Shown piece after piece: positions 15,852-23,840 of a DNA stretch of 64,000 nucleotides (position 1 is the stretch's first letter; each line of letters starts with the position of its first letter). Below the pieces are notes generated by a model that did not search any database, had not been told where the DNA came from, and was given only the letters and a program-made list of their open reading frames with translations. Source of the DNA: Alphaproteobacteria bacterium (GTDB lineage: Bacteria > Myxococcota_A > UBA796 > GCA-2862545). The stretch spans positions 372,001 to 436,000 of the forward strand of contig JACKET010000001.1 in NCBI GenBank assembly GCA_020632875.1, written 5' to 3'. The position numbers were made by a program, and so were the translations under genes.

Positions 15852-16754
15852 TCAGCCGACTCCCAGCAACTTGGTGGTGCGCGCGGCGAGCTCGTCGTCG
15901 GACAGCGCGTCCGGCACGGGCTCGCGGCCCGTGAGGCGCGCGTACATCTCGCTGTCGTGGAACGCCTCGAGGGCCTTCAGGCGCTTGTGCGTCCACGGGC
16001 GGGCCGCCATCAGCTCGGCCCACTTCCCGGGCGAGCTCGACTCGTGCACGCGCTTGAGCTGGTCGAGGTACTCCTGGTGGGTGAGCGTCGGGTTCACACC
16101 CATCGTGAGCTTGAGGAGGGCGCGCCCGGCGCCGTCCATGTCCCGGGAGCACAGGAGCCCGGCGCGATCGGCCGTCAGCTCCGCCGCGCGGTGCCAGTGC
16201 GACAGCGCGAGCCGTACGCCGAGGGACAGCGGGGCCATGAAGACCTCGAGGATCGGCCCGACCGCGCGGCGCGCCACGCTGCGGAGGCCGTTCTGGTCGA
16301 CCACCAGCGCGTAGAGCGTGTTCGCGGTGACCTGGCGCGCGGCGATGTGCCCGCACAGCCGGCCGAGCTGGAACTGCTTCACCTCGGGCGTGGTGCCGGA
16401 CAGGAAGAACGTCGACAGGTACAGGAACGCGCGCCCGTCGGTGCCGAACGCGCCCTGCATGCTCATCGGAGCGCCGGCGGCGACGGCCGGAGGCACCGCG
16501 ATGTGCAGGCGCCGGGCGCAGTGCAGCAGCTCCTTGTAGGTGTCGCCGAGCGCGGAGGGCCCGATGTACACGCCGTCTTCGAGCCAGTCGGCGCGCTGGA
16601 GGGCGGTCACGGTGTCGAGCACGTCCTCCAGGCGCTCGCGGACCCCGAGCTGGTCGAGCGGGAGGTGCGCGGCCACGACCCACGGCGGGATCTCGCGGGG
16701 ATCCTCGCGCTGCCAGGTCTCGGCGAAGTCCGACAGGGACACGTAGGTCGACAT
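15852..16754 (-). CDS. M48-peptidase-like protein with destroyed zinc site
   Basis: 300 residues. The core resembles M48 (HtpX/Ste24) peptidases: QFQLGRLCGHIAARQ around 130-140, followed by a hydrophobic helix pair and HWHRAAELTADRAGLLCSRD at 187-206. The latter is the conserved third-ligand motif with Glu192. The HExxH motif is replaced by RLCGH (132-136): first His to Arg, catalytic Glu to Leu, second His kept. Proteolysis is therefore unlikely. It is the first gene of the operon with the pseudo-dynamin and dynamin. ATG 16754 has no strong ribosome site but matches the start of the conserved region. Confidence 0.72.
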   Translation of the reverse strand: MSTYVSLSDFAETWQREDPREIPPWVVAAHLPLDQLGVRERLEDVLDTVTALQRADWLEDGVYIGPSALGDTYKELLHCARRLHIAVPPAVAAGAPMSMQGAFGTDGRAFLYLSTFFLSGTTPEVKQFQLGRLCGHIAARQVTANTLYALVVDQNGLRSVARRAVGPILEVFMAPLSLGVRLALSHWHRAAELTADRAGLLCSRDMDGAGRALLKLTMGVNPTLTHQEYLDQLKRVHESSSPGKWAELMAARPWTHKRLKALEAFHDSEMYARLTGREPVPDALSDDELAARTTKLLGVG

Positions 16755-16820
16755 GTGTGGATCTTCGTCACGCGCGTCGGGCGCAACAAGGCCGGTTTAC
16801 ATGTTCTGACGTGCGGCGCG

Positions 16821-17201
16821 TCAGCCCGGGCCCGCCGCGTCGAGCTCGGCGCGGATCTCGCTCACCAGCGTCGCGAGGCGCTGCGGCTTCCACAACACCC
16901 GCGCCCCCAGGGCGTTGGCCGCCGCTTCGACGCCCGGCTCGGCCTTGCCCGTGTAGATCAGCATCCGGACGTGCGGGAACCGCGCCTGGGCCGCGGCGCA
17001 GAGGTCGGTGCCCGTGTGTGCGCCGAGGTGCTGGTCGGTGAGCAGCAGGTCGATGGGCCCGCCGTCGCCCTCGACGATCGCGATCGCCTCGTCCCAGTCG
17101 AACGCACAGCGCACCACCACGTCGGGGAGCTGCAGCTCGAAGGCCTCGCGCAGGACCCGCACGAGGGCAGTCTCGTCGTCCACGATCAGAAGCGTCGGCA
17201 C
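16821..17201 (-). CDS. Stand-alone response regulator receiver domain
   Basis: 126 residues from GTG 17201, which has a good ribosome site (GGAGGG, 6 bases upstream). ATG 17231 would add ten residues without one. All receiver residues are present: acid pair Asp8-Asp9, phosphoacceptor Asp56 in LLLTDQHLG, Thr84 in LIYTGKA and Lys105 in LWKPQ. There is no output domain, so it works through protein contacts in a phosphorelay. No histidine kinase is adjacent. CTGACG...CGTCAG (16806-16824) forms a small hairpin overlapping the stop and may be a terminator. Confidence 0.9.
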   Translation of the reverse strand: MPTLLIVDDETALVRVLREAFELQLPDVVVRCAFDWDEAIAIVEGDGGPIDLLLTDQHLGAHTGTDLCAAAQARFPHVRMLIYTGKAEPGVEAAANALGARVLWKPQRLATLVSEIRAELDAAGPG

Positions 17202-17258
17202 CCTGCCCTCCGCTCCAGACTTATGCCGCACGGAGGGAAGGGGACAAGCACACGCCCC

Positions 17259-17837
17259 TCACATGCGGTCGAGGCCCTGCCCGCGGCCGTCCAGCCGATC
17301 GAGCAGCTCGTCGACGATCCGCAGCGTCAGGCCCCACAGCCGGACGCCGTCGAAGTCCACGCAGGGCAGGGTCCACTTCGAGCCGCCGTGGTCGAGCTGG
17401 AAGGTCGTTCGACCCTCGCCGGCGAGCAGCGCGTGCAGCGGGAAGGGATGCACGCTCGCCACCTCGTCGGCCTGCAGGGTGTACGGCCCGAGCGCCGGCG
17501 CGCGGAACACCCACGGCTGCACGACCTTCGTGGGCAGCGACGAAGGGGTGCGCAGGTCGTCGAGCGTGCCGAGCGCGGCGGCTCTCGACAGGTCCATCCC
17601 GACCTCCTCGAGGGTCTCGCGGACCGCGGCGTCCAGGAACGACTCGCCCGGGAGCGCGTGCCCGCCCGGCAGGCCGACGTGCCCGCTCCACGGGTCGCCG
17701 CGCTTCACGGCGCGCCGGATGAACAGCACCGTGTCGTCGGGGTCGATCACGAGCGCGACGCCCGCGCGCCTCGCGCCCTGTGGGTCGATTCGCGTCGGGG
17801 GACGCTGCAGCGCCAGTGCCAGTGGGTCGGACGTCAT
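17259..17837 (-). CDS. Nudix hydrolase, CoA-pyrophosphatase-like
   Basis: 192 residues from ATG 17837 (GGGAG 5 bases upstream). The Nudix box is complete at about 58-80: GGHALPGESFLDAAVRETLE, then EVG. The preceding RRAVKRGDPWSGHVGLPGG matches the NudL/CoA pyrophosphatase subgroup, which removes 3'-phosphoadenosine from CoA. A long in-frame extension upstream is a shadow of the divergent lepB and was rejected. 85 bases separate the starts of this gene and lepB; promoters for both must lie there. Confidence 0.85.
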   Translation of the reverse strand: MTSDPLALALQRPPTRIDPQGARRAGVALVIDPDDTVLFIRRAVKRGDPWSGHVGLPGGHALPGESFLDAAVRETLEEVGMDLSRAAALGTLDDLRTPSSLPTKVVQPWVFRAPALGPYTLQADEVASVHPFPLHALLAGEGRTTFQLDHGGSKWTLPCVDFDGVRLWGLTLRIVDELLDRLDGRGQGLDRM

Positions 17838-17922
17838 CGGGCTCCCTGCTGCAATAGTGCCCGATGCTGGTCGGTACGACGTCCGGGCGATATCGGACGG
17901 CTCCCCACCGGCCGGAGCGGCA

Positions 17923-18699
17923 TTGACGAACTCGACGGAAGACGACCAGGACGAGGCGCCCAAGGGCGCCATGGCGAAGGTCGTGGATTTCGTGAAGTCG
18001 TGGGGCCCCGCGATCTTCGCCGTGCTCTTCATCCGCACCTTCGTGTTCGAGCCGTTCCGCATCCCGTCGGGCTCCATGGTGCCGACGCTGCTCATCGGCG
18101 ACCACGTCGCGGTGAGCAAGTTCAGCTACGGCATCTGGGTGCCGGCCACCATCGTCGAGATCCCGTTCCTCGACTTCCTGTGGGTCGTACCGCGGTACCA
18201 GCTGCTCGAGCTCGCGAAGCCCCAGCGCGGCGACATCATCGTGTTCCGCTTCCCGCTCGAAGAGTCCACCAACTACATCAAGCGCATCGTCGCGGTGCCC
18301 GGCGATCGCATCAAGGTCCGCGACAACAAGATCTTCATCAACGGCGAGGAGATGAAGCGCGAGTACCAGGATGCGTACGACTTCGTCGACTCCACGTGCC
18401 GCCCCATCGGCACGCGCCGCTACGTCGAAGACCTCGCCGGCCTGAAGCACGAGGTCCTCACCAACAAGGGCCTGTCGTCCGCGCTCTCCGACTTCCGCGA
18501 GGTCGAGGTCCCCGAAGACCAGGTCTTCGTGATGGGCGACAACCGCGACTTCTCGGAAGACTCGCGCCGGTGGGGCTTCGTGCGCGCCGACCAGATCAAG
18601 GGCAAGGCGCACCTCGTGTGGCTCTCGTGGGACGGGTGCGAGGGCAACTTCGGCAGCATCCGGTCCGACCGGTTCTTCCGGAACCTCTACACGAACTGA
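17923..18699 (+). CDS. lepB: Signal peptidase I
   Basis: 258 residues from TTG 17923 (GGAG 8 bases upstream). ATG 17971 is an alternative start that keeps the membrane helix. The single N-terminal transmembrane segment is FAVLFIRTFVFEPF, followed by box B IPSGSMVPTL with catalytic Ser51. Box D NYIKRIVAVPGDRI gives the general base Lys120, and box E is MGDNRDFSEDSR. The enzyme cleaves Sec and Tat signal peptides on the outer side of the inner membrane. About 50 residues are inserted between boxes D and E. Divergent from the Nudix gene. Confidence 0.93.
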   Translation: MTNSTEDDQDEAPKGAMAKVVDFVKSWGPAIFAVLFIRTFVFEPFRIPSGSMVPTLLIGDHVAVSKFSYGIWVPATIVEIPFLDFLWVVPRYQLLELAKPQRGDIIVFRFPLEESTNYIKRIVAVPGDRIKVRDNKIFINGEEMKREYQDAYDFVDSTCRPIGTRRYVEDLAGLKHEVLTNKGLSSALSDFREVEVPEDQVFVMGDNRDFSEDSRRWGFVRADQIKGKAHLVWLSWDGCEGNFGSIRSDRFFRNLYTN

Positions 18700-18715
18700 C
18701 GCGCCTCCGCGCCGC

Positions 18716-20167
18716 TCAGGGGCTCTTCGCCTTCTTCTTGCCCTTCGCCTTGCCCTGCTTGTTCGACACGCGGTGCTCGGTGTTCGACTCGAAGGCCGGC
18801 TCGACGTTGTCGCGGTCCCAGACGTCCCAGAGCGCACGCAGCGCGGCGAGATCGTCGGGCCGCGCCGCGGCGAGGTCGGTGGCCTCGGCCGGATCCGTCG
18901 CGAGGTCGTAGAGCTCGGGAGGCTTCCCCTTGGTCTCGACGAGCTTCAGATCGCCCTGCCGGACCGCCCAGTTCGTGCCCTGGCGCCAGAACAGCGCCTC
19001 GTGCGGCACGCCTTCGGCCTTGCCGCCGAGCCACGGCGCGAGATCGACGCCGTCGAGAGGCACCTTGCCGAGCGGGAGGCCCGCCGCCGCGAGCGCGGTG
19101 GGCGCGATGTCGATGGTCGAGACCGGCGCGTCGTACACGGTGTCGGCGGTCGCGACGCCGGGCCAGCGCACCGTGAACGGCACGCGGACGCCGCCCTCGT
19201 AGAGCGAGCTCTTCCCGCCGCGGTAGGGCGCGTTGTCGCCTTCGTTCTTGCCGCCCGCGCCGTTGTCGTTGACGAAGAACACGATCGTGTCGTCGGCGAG
19301 GTCGTGCTCGTCGAGGGCGTCGAGGACGAGGCCGATGGACCGGTCGAGGGAGGCGGTCATCGCGGCGAGCCGGCGGCGGTTGCCGACGAGATCGGGGTCC
19401 TGCTCGTCGAGGTCGGACTGGAGCGCCTCGAGCGGCATGTGGACCGCGCCGTACGCGAGGTACAGGAAGAACGGGCTGCCGGCGTGCGCGTCGATCCACC
19501 GGGCCGCGTCTGCGCCGAGCTCGTCGGTGAGGTACTCGAAGTCCTCGTCGACCACGCGGTTGTCGCGCTTCATCGCCTGGGCGCCGTGCGCGGTCTGCGG
19601 GAAGTACGTGCGCTCGCCGCGGAGGAATCCGTAGAAGTAGTCGAAGCCGCGCTGGTTCGGCTGGAGCTCTTTGTGGATGCCGAGGTGCCACTTGCCGATG
19701 GCGGCGGTCTTGTAGCCCTGGCCCCGGAGGAGGTCGGCCAGCGTGGTGACCGTGCGCGGCAGCCCCGCTTCGATGGCCGCGGTGGGGGGCGGGTTCAGCT
19801 CGTGGCCGAACCGCTGCTGGTAGCGCCCGGTCAGCAGCGCCGCGCGGGACGGGCTGCACAGCGAGGCCGTGACGTAGCCGTTCGTGAACCGCACGCTCTC
19901 GGCGGCGAGCGCGTCGATGCGCGGCGTGTGGAAACTCTCGGACCCCGTGAAGCCGAAGTCGGCGTAGCCCGCGTCGTCGACGAGGAAGACCACGATGTTC
20001 GGCGGGTCGTCTTCACTCCGGACGACCGGCCCCTCGTCTTCGTCTGCATCGGCCCCGGTGTCCTCTTCGCGGGTGGTGAGGTCGAGCGACGAGACCACGG
20101 ACAGCCCGGCCGCGAGGCACAGGCCGAGAACGCCCGTCGACACGAGCATTTTCTGCGTGGAGGTCAT
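18716..20167 (-). CDS. Membrane-anchored arylsulfatase (formylglycine type)
   Basis: 483 residues. The N-terminus MTSTQKMLVSTGVLGLCLAA is a signal peptide or anchor, then an acidic linker. The sulfatase fold starts at PPNIVVFLVDDAGYAD with the metal-binding Asp pair, and the active-site signature CSPSRAALLTGR starts at Cys104. That Cys must be converted to formylglycine by FGE or an anaerobic maturase. FFVNDNGAGG and GGKSSLYEGGVRVP follow, as in family A sulfatases. The C-terminal tail is Lys-rich (KQGKAKGKKKAKSP), unusual and possibly surface-binding. Its ATG overlaps the stop of the PP2C-like/cNMP gene (20164-20167), so the two are coupled. Confidence 0.9.
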   Translation of the reverse strand: MTSTQKMLVSTGVLGLCLAAGLSVVSSLDLTTREEDTGADADEDEGPVVRSEDDPPNIVVFLVDDAGYADFGFTGSESFHTPRIDALAAESVRFTNGYVTASLCSPSRAALLTGRYQQRFGHELNPPPTAAIEAGLPRTVTTLADLLRGQGYKTAAIGKWHLGIHKELQPNQRGFDYFYGFLRGERTYFPQTAHGAQAMKRDNRVVDEDFEYLTDELGADAARWIDAHAGSPFFLYLAYGAVHMPLEALQSDLDEQDPDLVGNRRRLAAMTASLDRSIGLVLDALDEHDLADDTIVFFVNDNGAGGKNEGDNAPYRGGKSSLYEGGVRVPFTVRWPGVATADTVYDAPVSTIDIAPTALAAAGLPLGKVPLDGVDLAPWLGGKAEGVPHEALFWRQGTNWAVRQGDLKLVETKGKPPELYDLATDPAEATDLAAARPDDLAALRALWDVWDRDNVEPAFESNTEHRVSNKQGKAKGKKKAKSP

Positions 20168-21375
20168 CCGCGGCGTTGCTGCTCGAGATCCGCGAGTCGC
20201 TTCGAGGTGCGCCGGAGGTTGGCCGACAGGCGCAGGAGCATGTTCCAGAGGATCTTCACCGCGAGCATCGGGTTGCCCTTGAGCATCGCGAAGAAGGCGT
20301 CACGCGGGATGACCATGAGCTCGGACTCGCCGGCCGCGACGGCCGACGCGCTGCGGCTGGGCTCGTCGAGCATCGCCATCTCGCCGAAGTTGCTGCCCGG
20401 GCCGAGCGTGACGATCTTCTGGCCATCCTGGATGATGTCGACCGCGCCCGAGATCAGCAGGTAGAGCTCGGTGCCCGGGTGGCCCTGCTCGAAGATGATC
20501 GTGCCGTCGGGGAACCGCCGCGGGCGCGTGGCCTGGGCGACCGCGCGCAGCTCGCGCTCGTTGCAGTGCGCGAAGAGCGGCATGGGCGCGAGGATCGCGA
20601 GGCGGGACTGCGCCGAGTCGGGCGTGAAGGGCTCGCCGGACCCGAGCTGCGCGCAGGCCGCGACCAGCGCGCCGCCCCCGGCATCGCTGACGAGGGCCGG
20701 GCCGAGGCCGTCGAGGTGCTCGCTCGCGAAGCGCGTGTTGAGGATGCTCTCGGGGATCGCCCGGTGGAGGTGGGCGCTCGCGACGATGAAGCGATCGCCG
20801 TGCACGAGCTCCATGCAGAGCGACTCGACCCGGACGCGCGGCTGCGGCCCGAGCGCGCGGGTGAAGTGGCGATCGCCCACGGTGGCGTCGGTGTCGTGGG
20901 ACTGATCCTTCTCGAACACCGCGGCGTCGTCGCCGCGCGAGTGGTCGACCGTGAGCTGGTGCACGAGCCCGCGCCGCACGAGGTAGACGCGGCCGTCGCC
21001 GATGTGCCCGATGAACGCCTCGTGCTCGAGGAGCAGGAGGATGTCGAGCGTGACGACCACGCCCTTGCGGCGGCGCGCGAAGGCGAAGATCTCTTGCGCG
21101 GCGCGCGCGTAGGCCTCTTCGATGATCGCCAGGATCCGCTTGCGCAGCTCGGGCGCCGGGGTGCGGATGAAGCGCTGGAGGATGTCTTCGTTGCGCTCGA
21201 CGTGGGATCGCACGGTGTCGAGCGCGATGCGGATCCCCGCCCGGCCCTCGGGGTCGGAGCCGGGCGCGTCGGCCACGGCCAGCAGCCCGTAGCGGGGCTC
21301 GAGCAGGATCTGGTCGAGGTACGCACGCGTCGTGCCCGTGCCCGGTGCGAACACCGATGAAGTGACCAGATCCAT
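20164..21375 (-). CDS. PP2C-like domain (degenerate) fused to cyclic-nucleotide-binding domain
   Basis: 403 residues from ATG 21375 (GAGGGG upstream). Residues 1-250 follow a PP2C/PPM phosphatase pattern: LLAVADAPGSDPEG at 32-44, LEHEAFIGHIGDGRVYLVRRG around 125, and HGDRFIVASAHLHRAI near 192. The metal motifs are altered: DGxGG reads DAPGS, and the second-metal SDG reads SAH. Catalysis is thus doubtful. Residues 262-390 form a cNMP-binding domain with NFGEMAMLDEPSRSASAV, the intact phosphate-binding cassette with Glu and Arg. It may be a cAMP or cGMP sensor with a scaffold domain. First gene of an operon with the sulfatase. Confidence 0.78.
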   Translation of the reverse strand: MDLVTSSVFAPGTGTTRAYLDQILLEPRYGLLAVADAPGSDPEGRAGIRIALDTVRSHVERNEDILQRFIRTPAPELRKRILAIIEEAYARAAQEIFAFARRRKGVVVTLDILLLLEHEAFIGHIGDGRVYLVRRGLVHQLTVDHSRGDDAAVFEKDQSHDTDATVGDRHFTRALGPQPRVRVESLCMELVHGDRFIVASAHLHRAIPESILNTRFASEHLDGLGPALVSDAGGGALVAACAQLGSGEPFTPDSAQSRLAILAPMPLFAHCNERELRAVAQATRPRRFPDGTIIFEQGHPGTELYLLISGAVDIIQDGQKIVTLGPGSNFGEMAMLDEPSRSASAVAAGESELMVIPRDAFFAMLKGNPMLAVKILWNMLLRLSANLRRTSKRLADLEQQRRG

Positions 21376-21502
21376 CCGAAGCGCCCCTCGTGCGCGGCGA
21401 ACATAGCCCGGCACGCTCCGGAGGTGTACCCGCGGGCCGTGTGACAAAGGATGACTCGCGGTGGGGTCGGCGCGTCGGTATCGGTGTGCTCGGAGGTGCG
21501 GA

Positions 21503-22042
21503 TTGCACACGACCCTCGTCGTGGCGCTCGTCGGTTGCGGTGGCACGACGCCCGAGCTGATGCTCGAGGGCGAGCCGCACGTCCGCGTCCAGGAGCTCGG
21601 CGAGGTCGAGGCGCCGATCGTGCGCCTGTCGGATGGCTCGGTGCCCGAAGGGCTCGTGTGGTCCGTCTCCGAAGAGCGCGTCGCATCGATCCGCGACGAC
21701 GGGCGGGTGATCGCGGCGGGCGAGGGCTCCACGCAGATCACGGGCTCCTGGCAGGGCCAATCGGTCAGCTGGCAGCTCGAGGTCGAGCCCGACTTCGTGC
21801 TGCGGTTCGAGCGCATCCCGGCCAGCGTGGCGATCGGCGAGACCCACCAGCTGGTCGTGATCGCCGAGCTCGGCGGCCAGTCCACGCCGCCCACCGCGGT
21901 CGTCTACGTGTCGTCGGCGCCCGAGATCCTGTCGGTCGACGGGGGCGGCCTGCTGAAGGGCGAGAGCGCAGGCACGGCGTACGTCACGGCGAGCGGCCAC
22001 GGCGGCCGCGCGATGGCCGAGATCGCGGTCGTCGCGGAGTAG
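21503..22042 (+). CDS. Lipoprotein with two bacterial Ig-like (BIG2) domains
   Basis: Start TTG 21503 is set by a strong ribosome site (GGAGGT, 5 bases upstream). It gives MHTTLVVALVGCGG, a short lipoprotein signal with lipobox LVGC. Two BIG2-type modules follow, showing WSVSEERVASIRDDGRVIAAGEG and SSAPEILSVDGGGLLKGESAG. These are the typical 'state, reason, value' pattern ending in a Gly loop. 179 residues, outer-membrane lipoprotein by inference. Divergent from the PP2C/cNMP gene with 127 bases between. Confidence 0.82.
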   Translation: MHTTLVVALVGCGGTTPELMLEGEPHVRVQELGEVEAPIVRLSDGSVPEGLVWSVSEERVASIRDDGRVIAAGEGSTQITGSWQGQSVSWQLEVEPDFVLRFERIPASVAIGETHQLVVIAELGGQSTPPTAVVYVSSAPEILSVDGGGLLKGESAGTAYVTASGHGGRAMAEIAVVAE

Positions 22043-22118
22043 GTCCGGCCGGTCCGCAACCCCAGCCCGTCCCGGTTCGCCGGGGGAGACACGACGTTCG
22101 AAGCGTCGTTGCCTCCTT

Positions 22119-22149
<31 letters not shown>

Positions 22150-22190
22150 CCGGTCCCGGTCCCGGTCCCCCGAGGCCGGACCGCCGAACG

Positions 22191-22763
22191 CTACAGGCGC
22201 TTGACCGGGTTCTCGAGCTTCTGCACTGCCTCGGCGGCCCGCACCACGTCGGGGTGCCCCTCGGGGCCCATCGCCGCCTTGCGCAGCACGCGGAGCGCCT
22301 CGTCTTTGCGGCCCGACACGCGCAGCAGCGTGCCGAGGTTGTAGAGCGCGCTCGGGTCGTCTTCGCGGCGCTCGAGCGCCTGGCGGTACTTGCTCTCGGC
22401 GGCTTCGATCTCGCCGTCGAGGTAGAGCGCGAGGCCCTCCTGCACGAGCTCGTCGGCCTCGTGGATGAACTCGACGTCGAGCACGGCCTTCGCGCCGAGG
22501 TTCACGAGCAGCGCCGGGAGCGGGCTGATCAGCCAGAACGCGACGCCCTCGGTGGCGAGGAACACCGCGAGCGGGATGTCGGGCAGGATCGTGCGGCCGC
22601 GGTACGACAGGCGGACCTTCGTGTACCGGCCGGCAGCGAACGAGTCGCGGACCCGCTCGCGGATGCGCTCGAGGGTCTCGTCGATCCGCTCGGGGTCGAT
22701 CTCGACCTTGAAGCTCTCGAATGGGTTCTTCCGCCCGGTCTGCTCGCGCTCTTCTTCGCTCAC
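22191..22763 (-). CDS. TPR-containing protein with hydrophobic middle segment
   Basis: 190 residues. An acidic N-terminus MSEEEREQTG leads to VEIDPERIDETLERIRERV and SYRGRTILPDIPLAVFLATEG. A hydrophobic stretch LAVFLATEGVAFWLISPLPAL (one membrane-like helix) sits before a C-terminal TPR (DELVQEGLALYLDGEIEAAE, ALYNLGTLLRVSGRKDEAL). The N-terminal half resembles DUF4342-type membrane-associated proteins only in layout. Function unknown; a membrane-tethered TPR adaptor is a fair guess. ATG 22763 overlaps the lipoprotein stop (ATGA). Confidence 0.65.
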   Translation of the reverse strand: MSEEEREQTGRKNPFESFKVEIDPERIDETLERIRERVRDSFAAGRYTKVRLSYRGRTILPDIPLAVFLATEGVAFWLISPLPALLVNLGAKAVLDVEFIHEADELVQEGLALYLDGEIEAAESKYRQALERREDDPSALYNLGTLLRVSGRKDEALRVLRKAAMGPEGHPDVVRAAEAVQKLENPVKRL

Positions 22764-23134
22764 TCGCCGCCCTCCTCCTTCTTCTCTTCACCCGCGGGGG
22801 GCGCGGCGTCTTTCACGAGGAGGGACTGGGCGAGCTTCTTCTTCTTGTCGACCACCGACTCGAGGGTCTTCTTGCAGGTCTCGTCGACGCTCTCGATCTT
22901 CGGATCGAGGCACTTGAGCTGCGCTTCGGTGAATCCCATCTCGACGCAGAGCTTGACGTAGTCTTCTTTCGGGACGGTCTTCGGCATGTCTTTGCCGGCC
23001 TTCGTGTACAGCTCGTCGAGCGAGTCGATCGTGGAGCCGTACGCGCGGCCGCAGAGCTTGCCCTCGGGGGTGGACGAGGGGGGCGGAGCGCCGCCGCCGC
23101 AGCCGACGAGCGCGATGAGCGCGGTGATGACCAA
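22760..23134 (-). CDS. Small lipoprotein of unknown function
   Basis: 124 residues from TTG 23134, chosen for the ribosome site GGAGGG 4 bases upstream and for the signal MVITALIALVGCGGG with lipobox LVGC. The mature part is charged, with three further cysteines (LCGRAYGS, KLCVEMGF, LKCLDPKI). It ends in a Lys/Glu-rich tail. Four cysteines in spaced pairs suggest two disulfides. Operon with the TPR gene (4-base overlap). No family recognised. Confidence 0.7.
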   Translation of the reverse strand: MVITALIALVGCGGGAPPPSSTPEGKLCGRAYGSTIDSLDELYTKAGKDMPKTVPKEDYVKLCVEMGFTEAQLKCLDPKIESVDETCKKTLESVVDKKKKLAQSLLVKDAAPPAGEEKKEEGGE

Positions 23135-23198
23135 GGTCCCTCCAGGGATGGGAATGGGCGCGCAGCCTACAACGGTTGCGGCGCGATATGAAGGGGGG

Positions 23199-23837
23199 AT
23201 GCCGCGAACGGTCCTCAAGACGCCCGGCCTCACGGTCTTCCCGCCGCATGCCGACCCCTCGGGCGACTGCGTGCTGGCGCGCCTGCTCCTCGAGGAGCCA
23301 TGGCGTGCAGAGCTCGACTGGCCCGAGGGTTTTACAGGGGGCATCGCCCATCGCCTCGACGTGTCGACCTCCGGAGCGGTGTGGGTGGCGAACGACCCCG
23401 ACGAGCTGGGGCGGATGCGGGAGGCGTTCGTGTCGGGCGTCCTCCGGAAGACGTACCGCTTCGTGGCGCGGCGCGACGTGCCGTGGGACGCGAACGCGAT
23501 CGACCGTCCCATCGCCCACGACCGCGGGCACAAGCGGCGGATGGTCGTGCAGCGCGGGCCTTCGACGCCCCACCGCGGGAGGTGGTACCCGGCGCGCACG
23601 CGGCTCGAGCGGGTGCACGGCACGCTGTGGAGCGCGGTCATCGAGACCGGCGTGATGCACCAGATCCGCGTCCACGCCGCGTTCGTAGGGCTCGCGTTGG
23701 CGGGCGACACCCTGTACGGCGGCGGTCCGACGCCTCCCGACGCGCCGGAGGGTGCCGCGTTCCTGCTCCACCACGTGGGCCTGGAGGGCGGCGGATGGCG
23801 CAGTGATCCGGTGCCGCTGCCCGCCTGGGCGGGCTGA
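23199..23837 (+). CDS. RluA-family pseudouridine synthase (no S4 domain)
   Basis: 212 residues from ATG 23199 (AAGGGGGG just upstream). The catalytic motif is GIAHRLDVSTSGAVW with Asp54. LRKTYRFVARRDVP and TGVMHQIRVHAAFVGLALAG match motifs II and III of the RluA family. It lacks the N-terminal S4 RNA-binding domain and is short, as in RluA/TruC-type enzymes. It isomerises uridine in rRNA or tRNA; the site cannot be told. Stands alone between divergent and convergent genes. Confidence 0.88.
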   Translation: MPRTVLKTPGLTVFPPHADPSGDCVLARLLLEEPWRAELDWPEGFTGGIAHRLDVSTSGAVWVANDPDELGRMREAFVSGVLRKTYRFVARRDVPWDANAIDRPIAHDRGHKRRMVVQRGPSTPHRGRWYPARTRLERVHGTLWSAVIETGVMHQIRVHAAFVGLALAGDTLYGGGPTPPDAPEGAAFLLHHVGLEGGGWRSDPVPLPAWAG

Positions 23838-23840
23838 CCG

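Noticed and set aside
17259..18119. Longer Nudix reading frame starting inside lepB
   Set aside because: The first 94 residues are antisense of lepB; the ATG at 17837 has a ribosome site and matches the family start.
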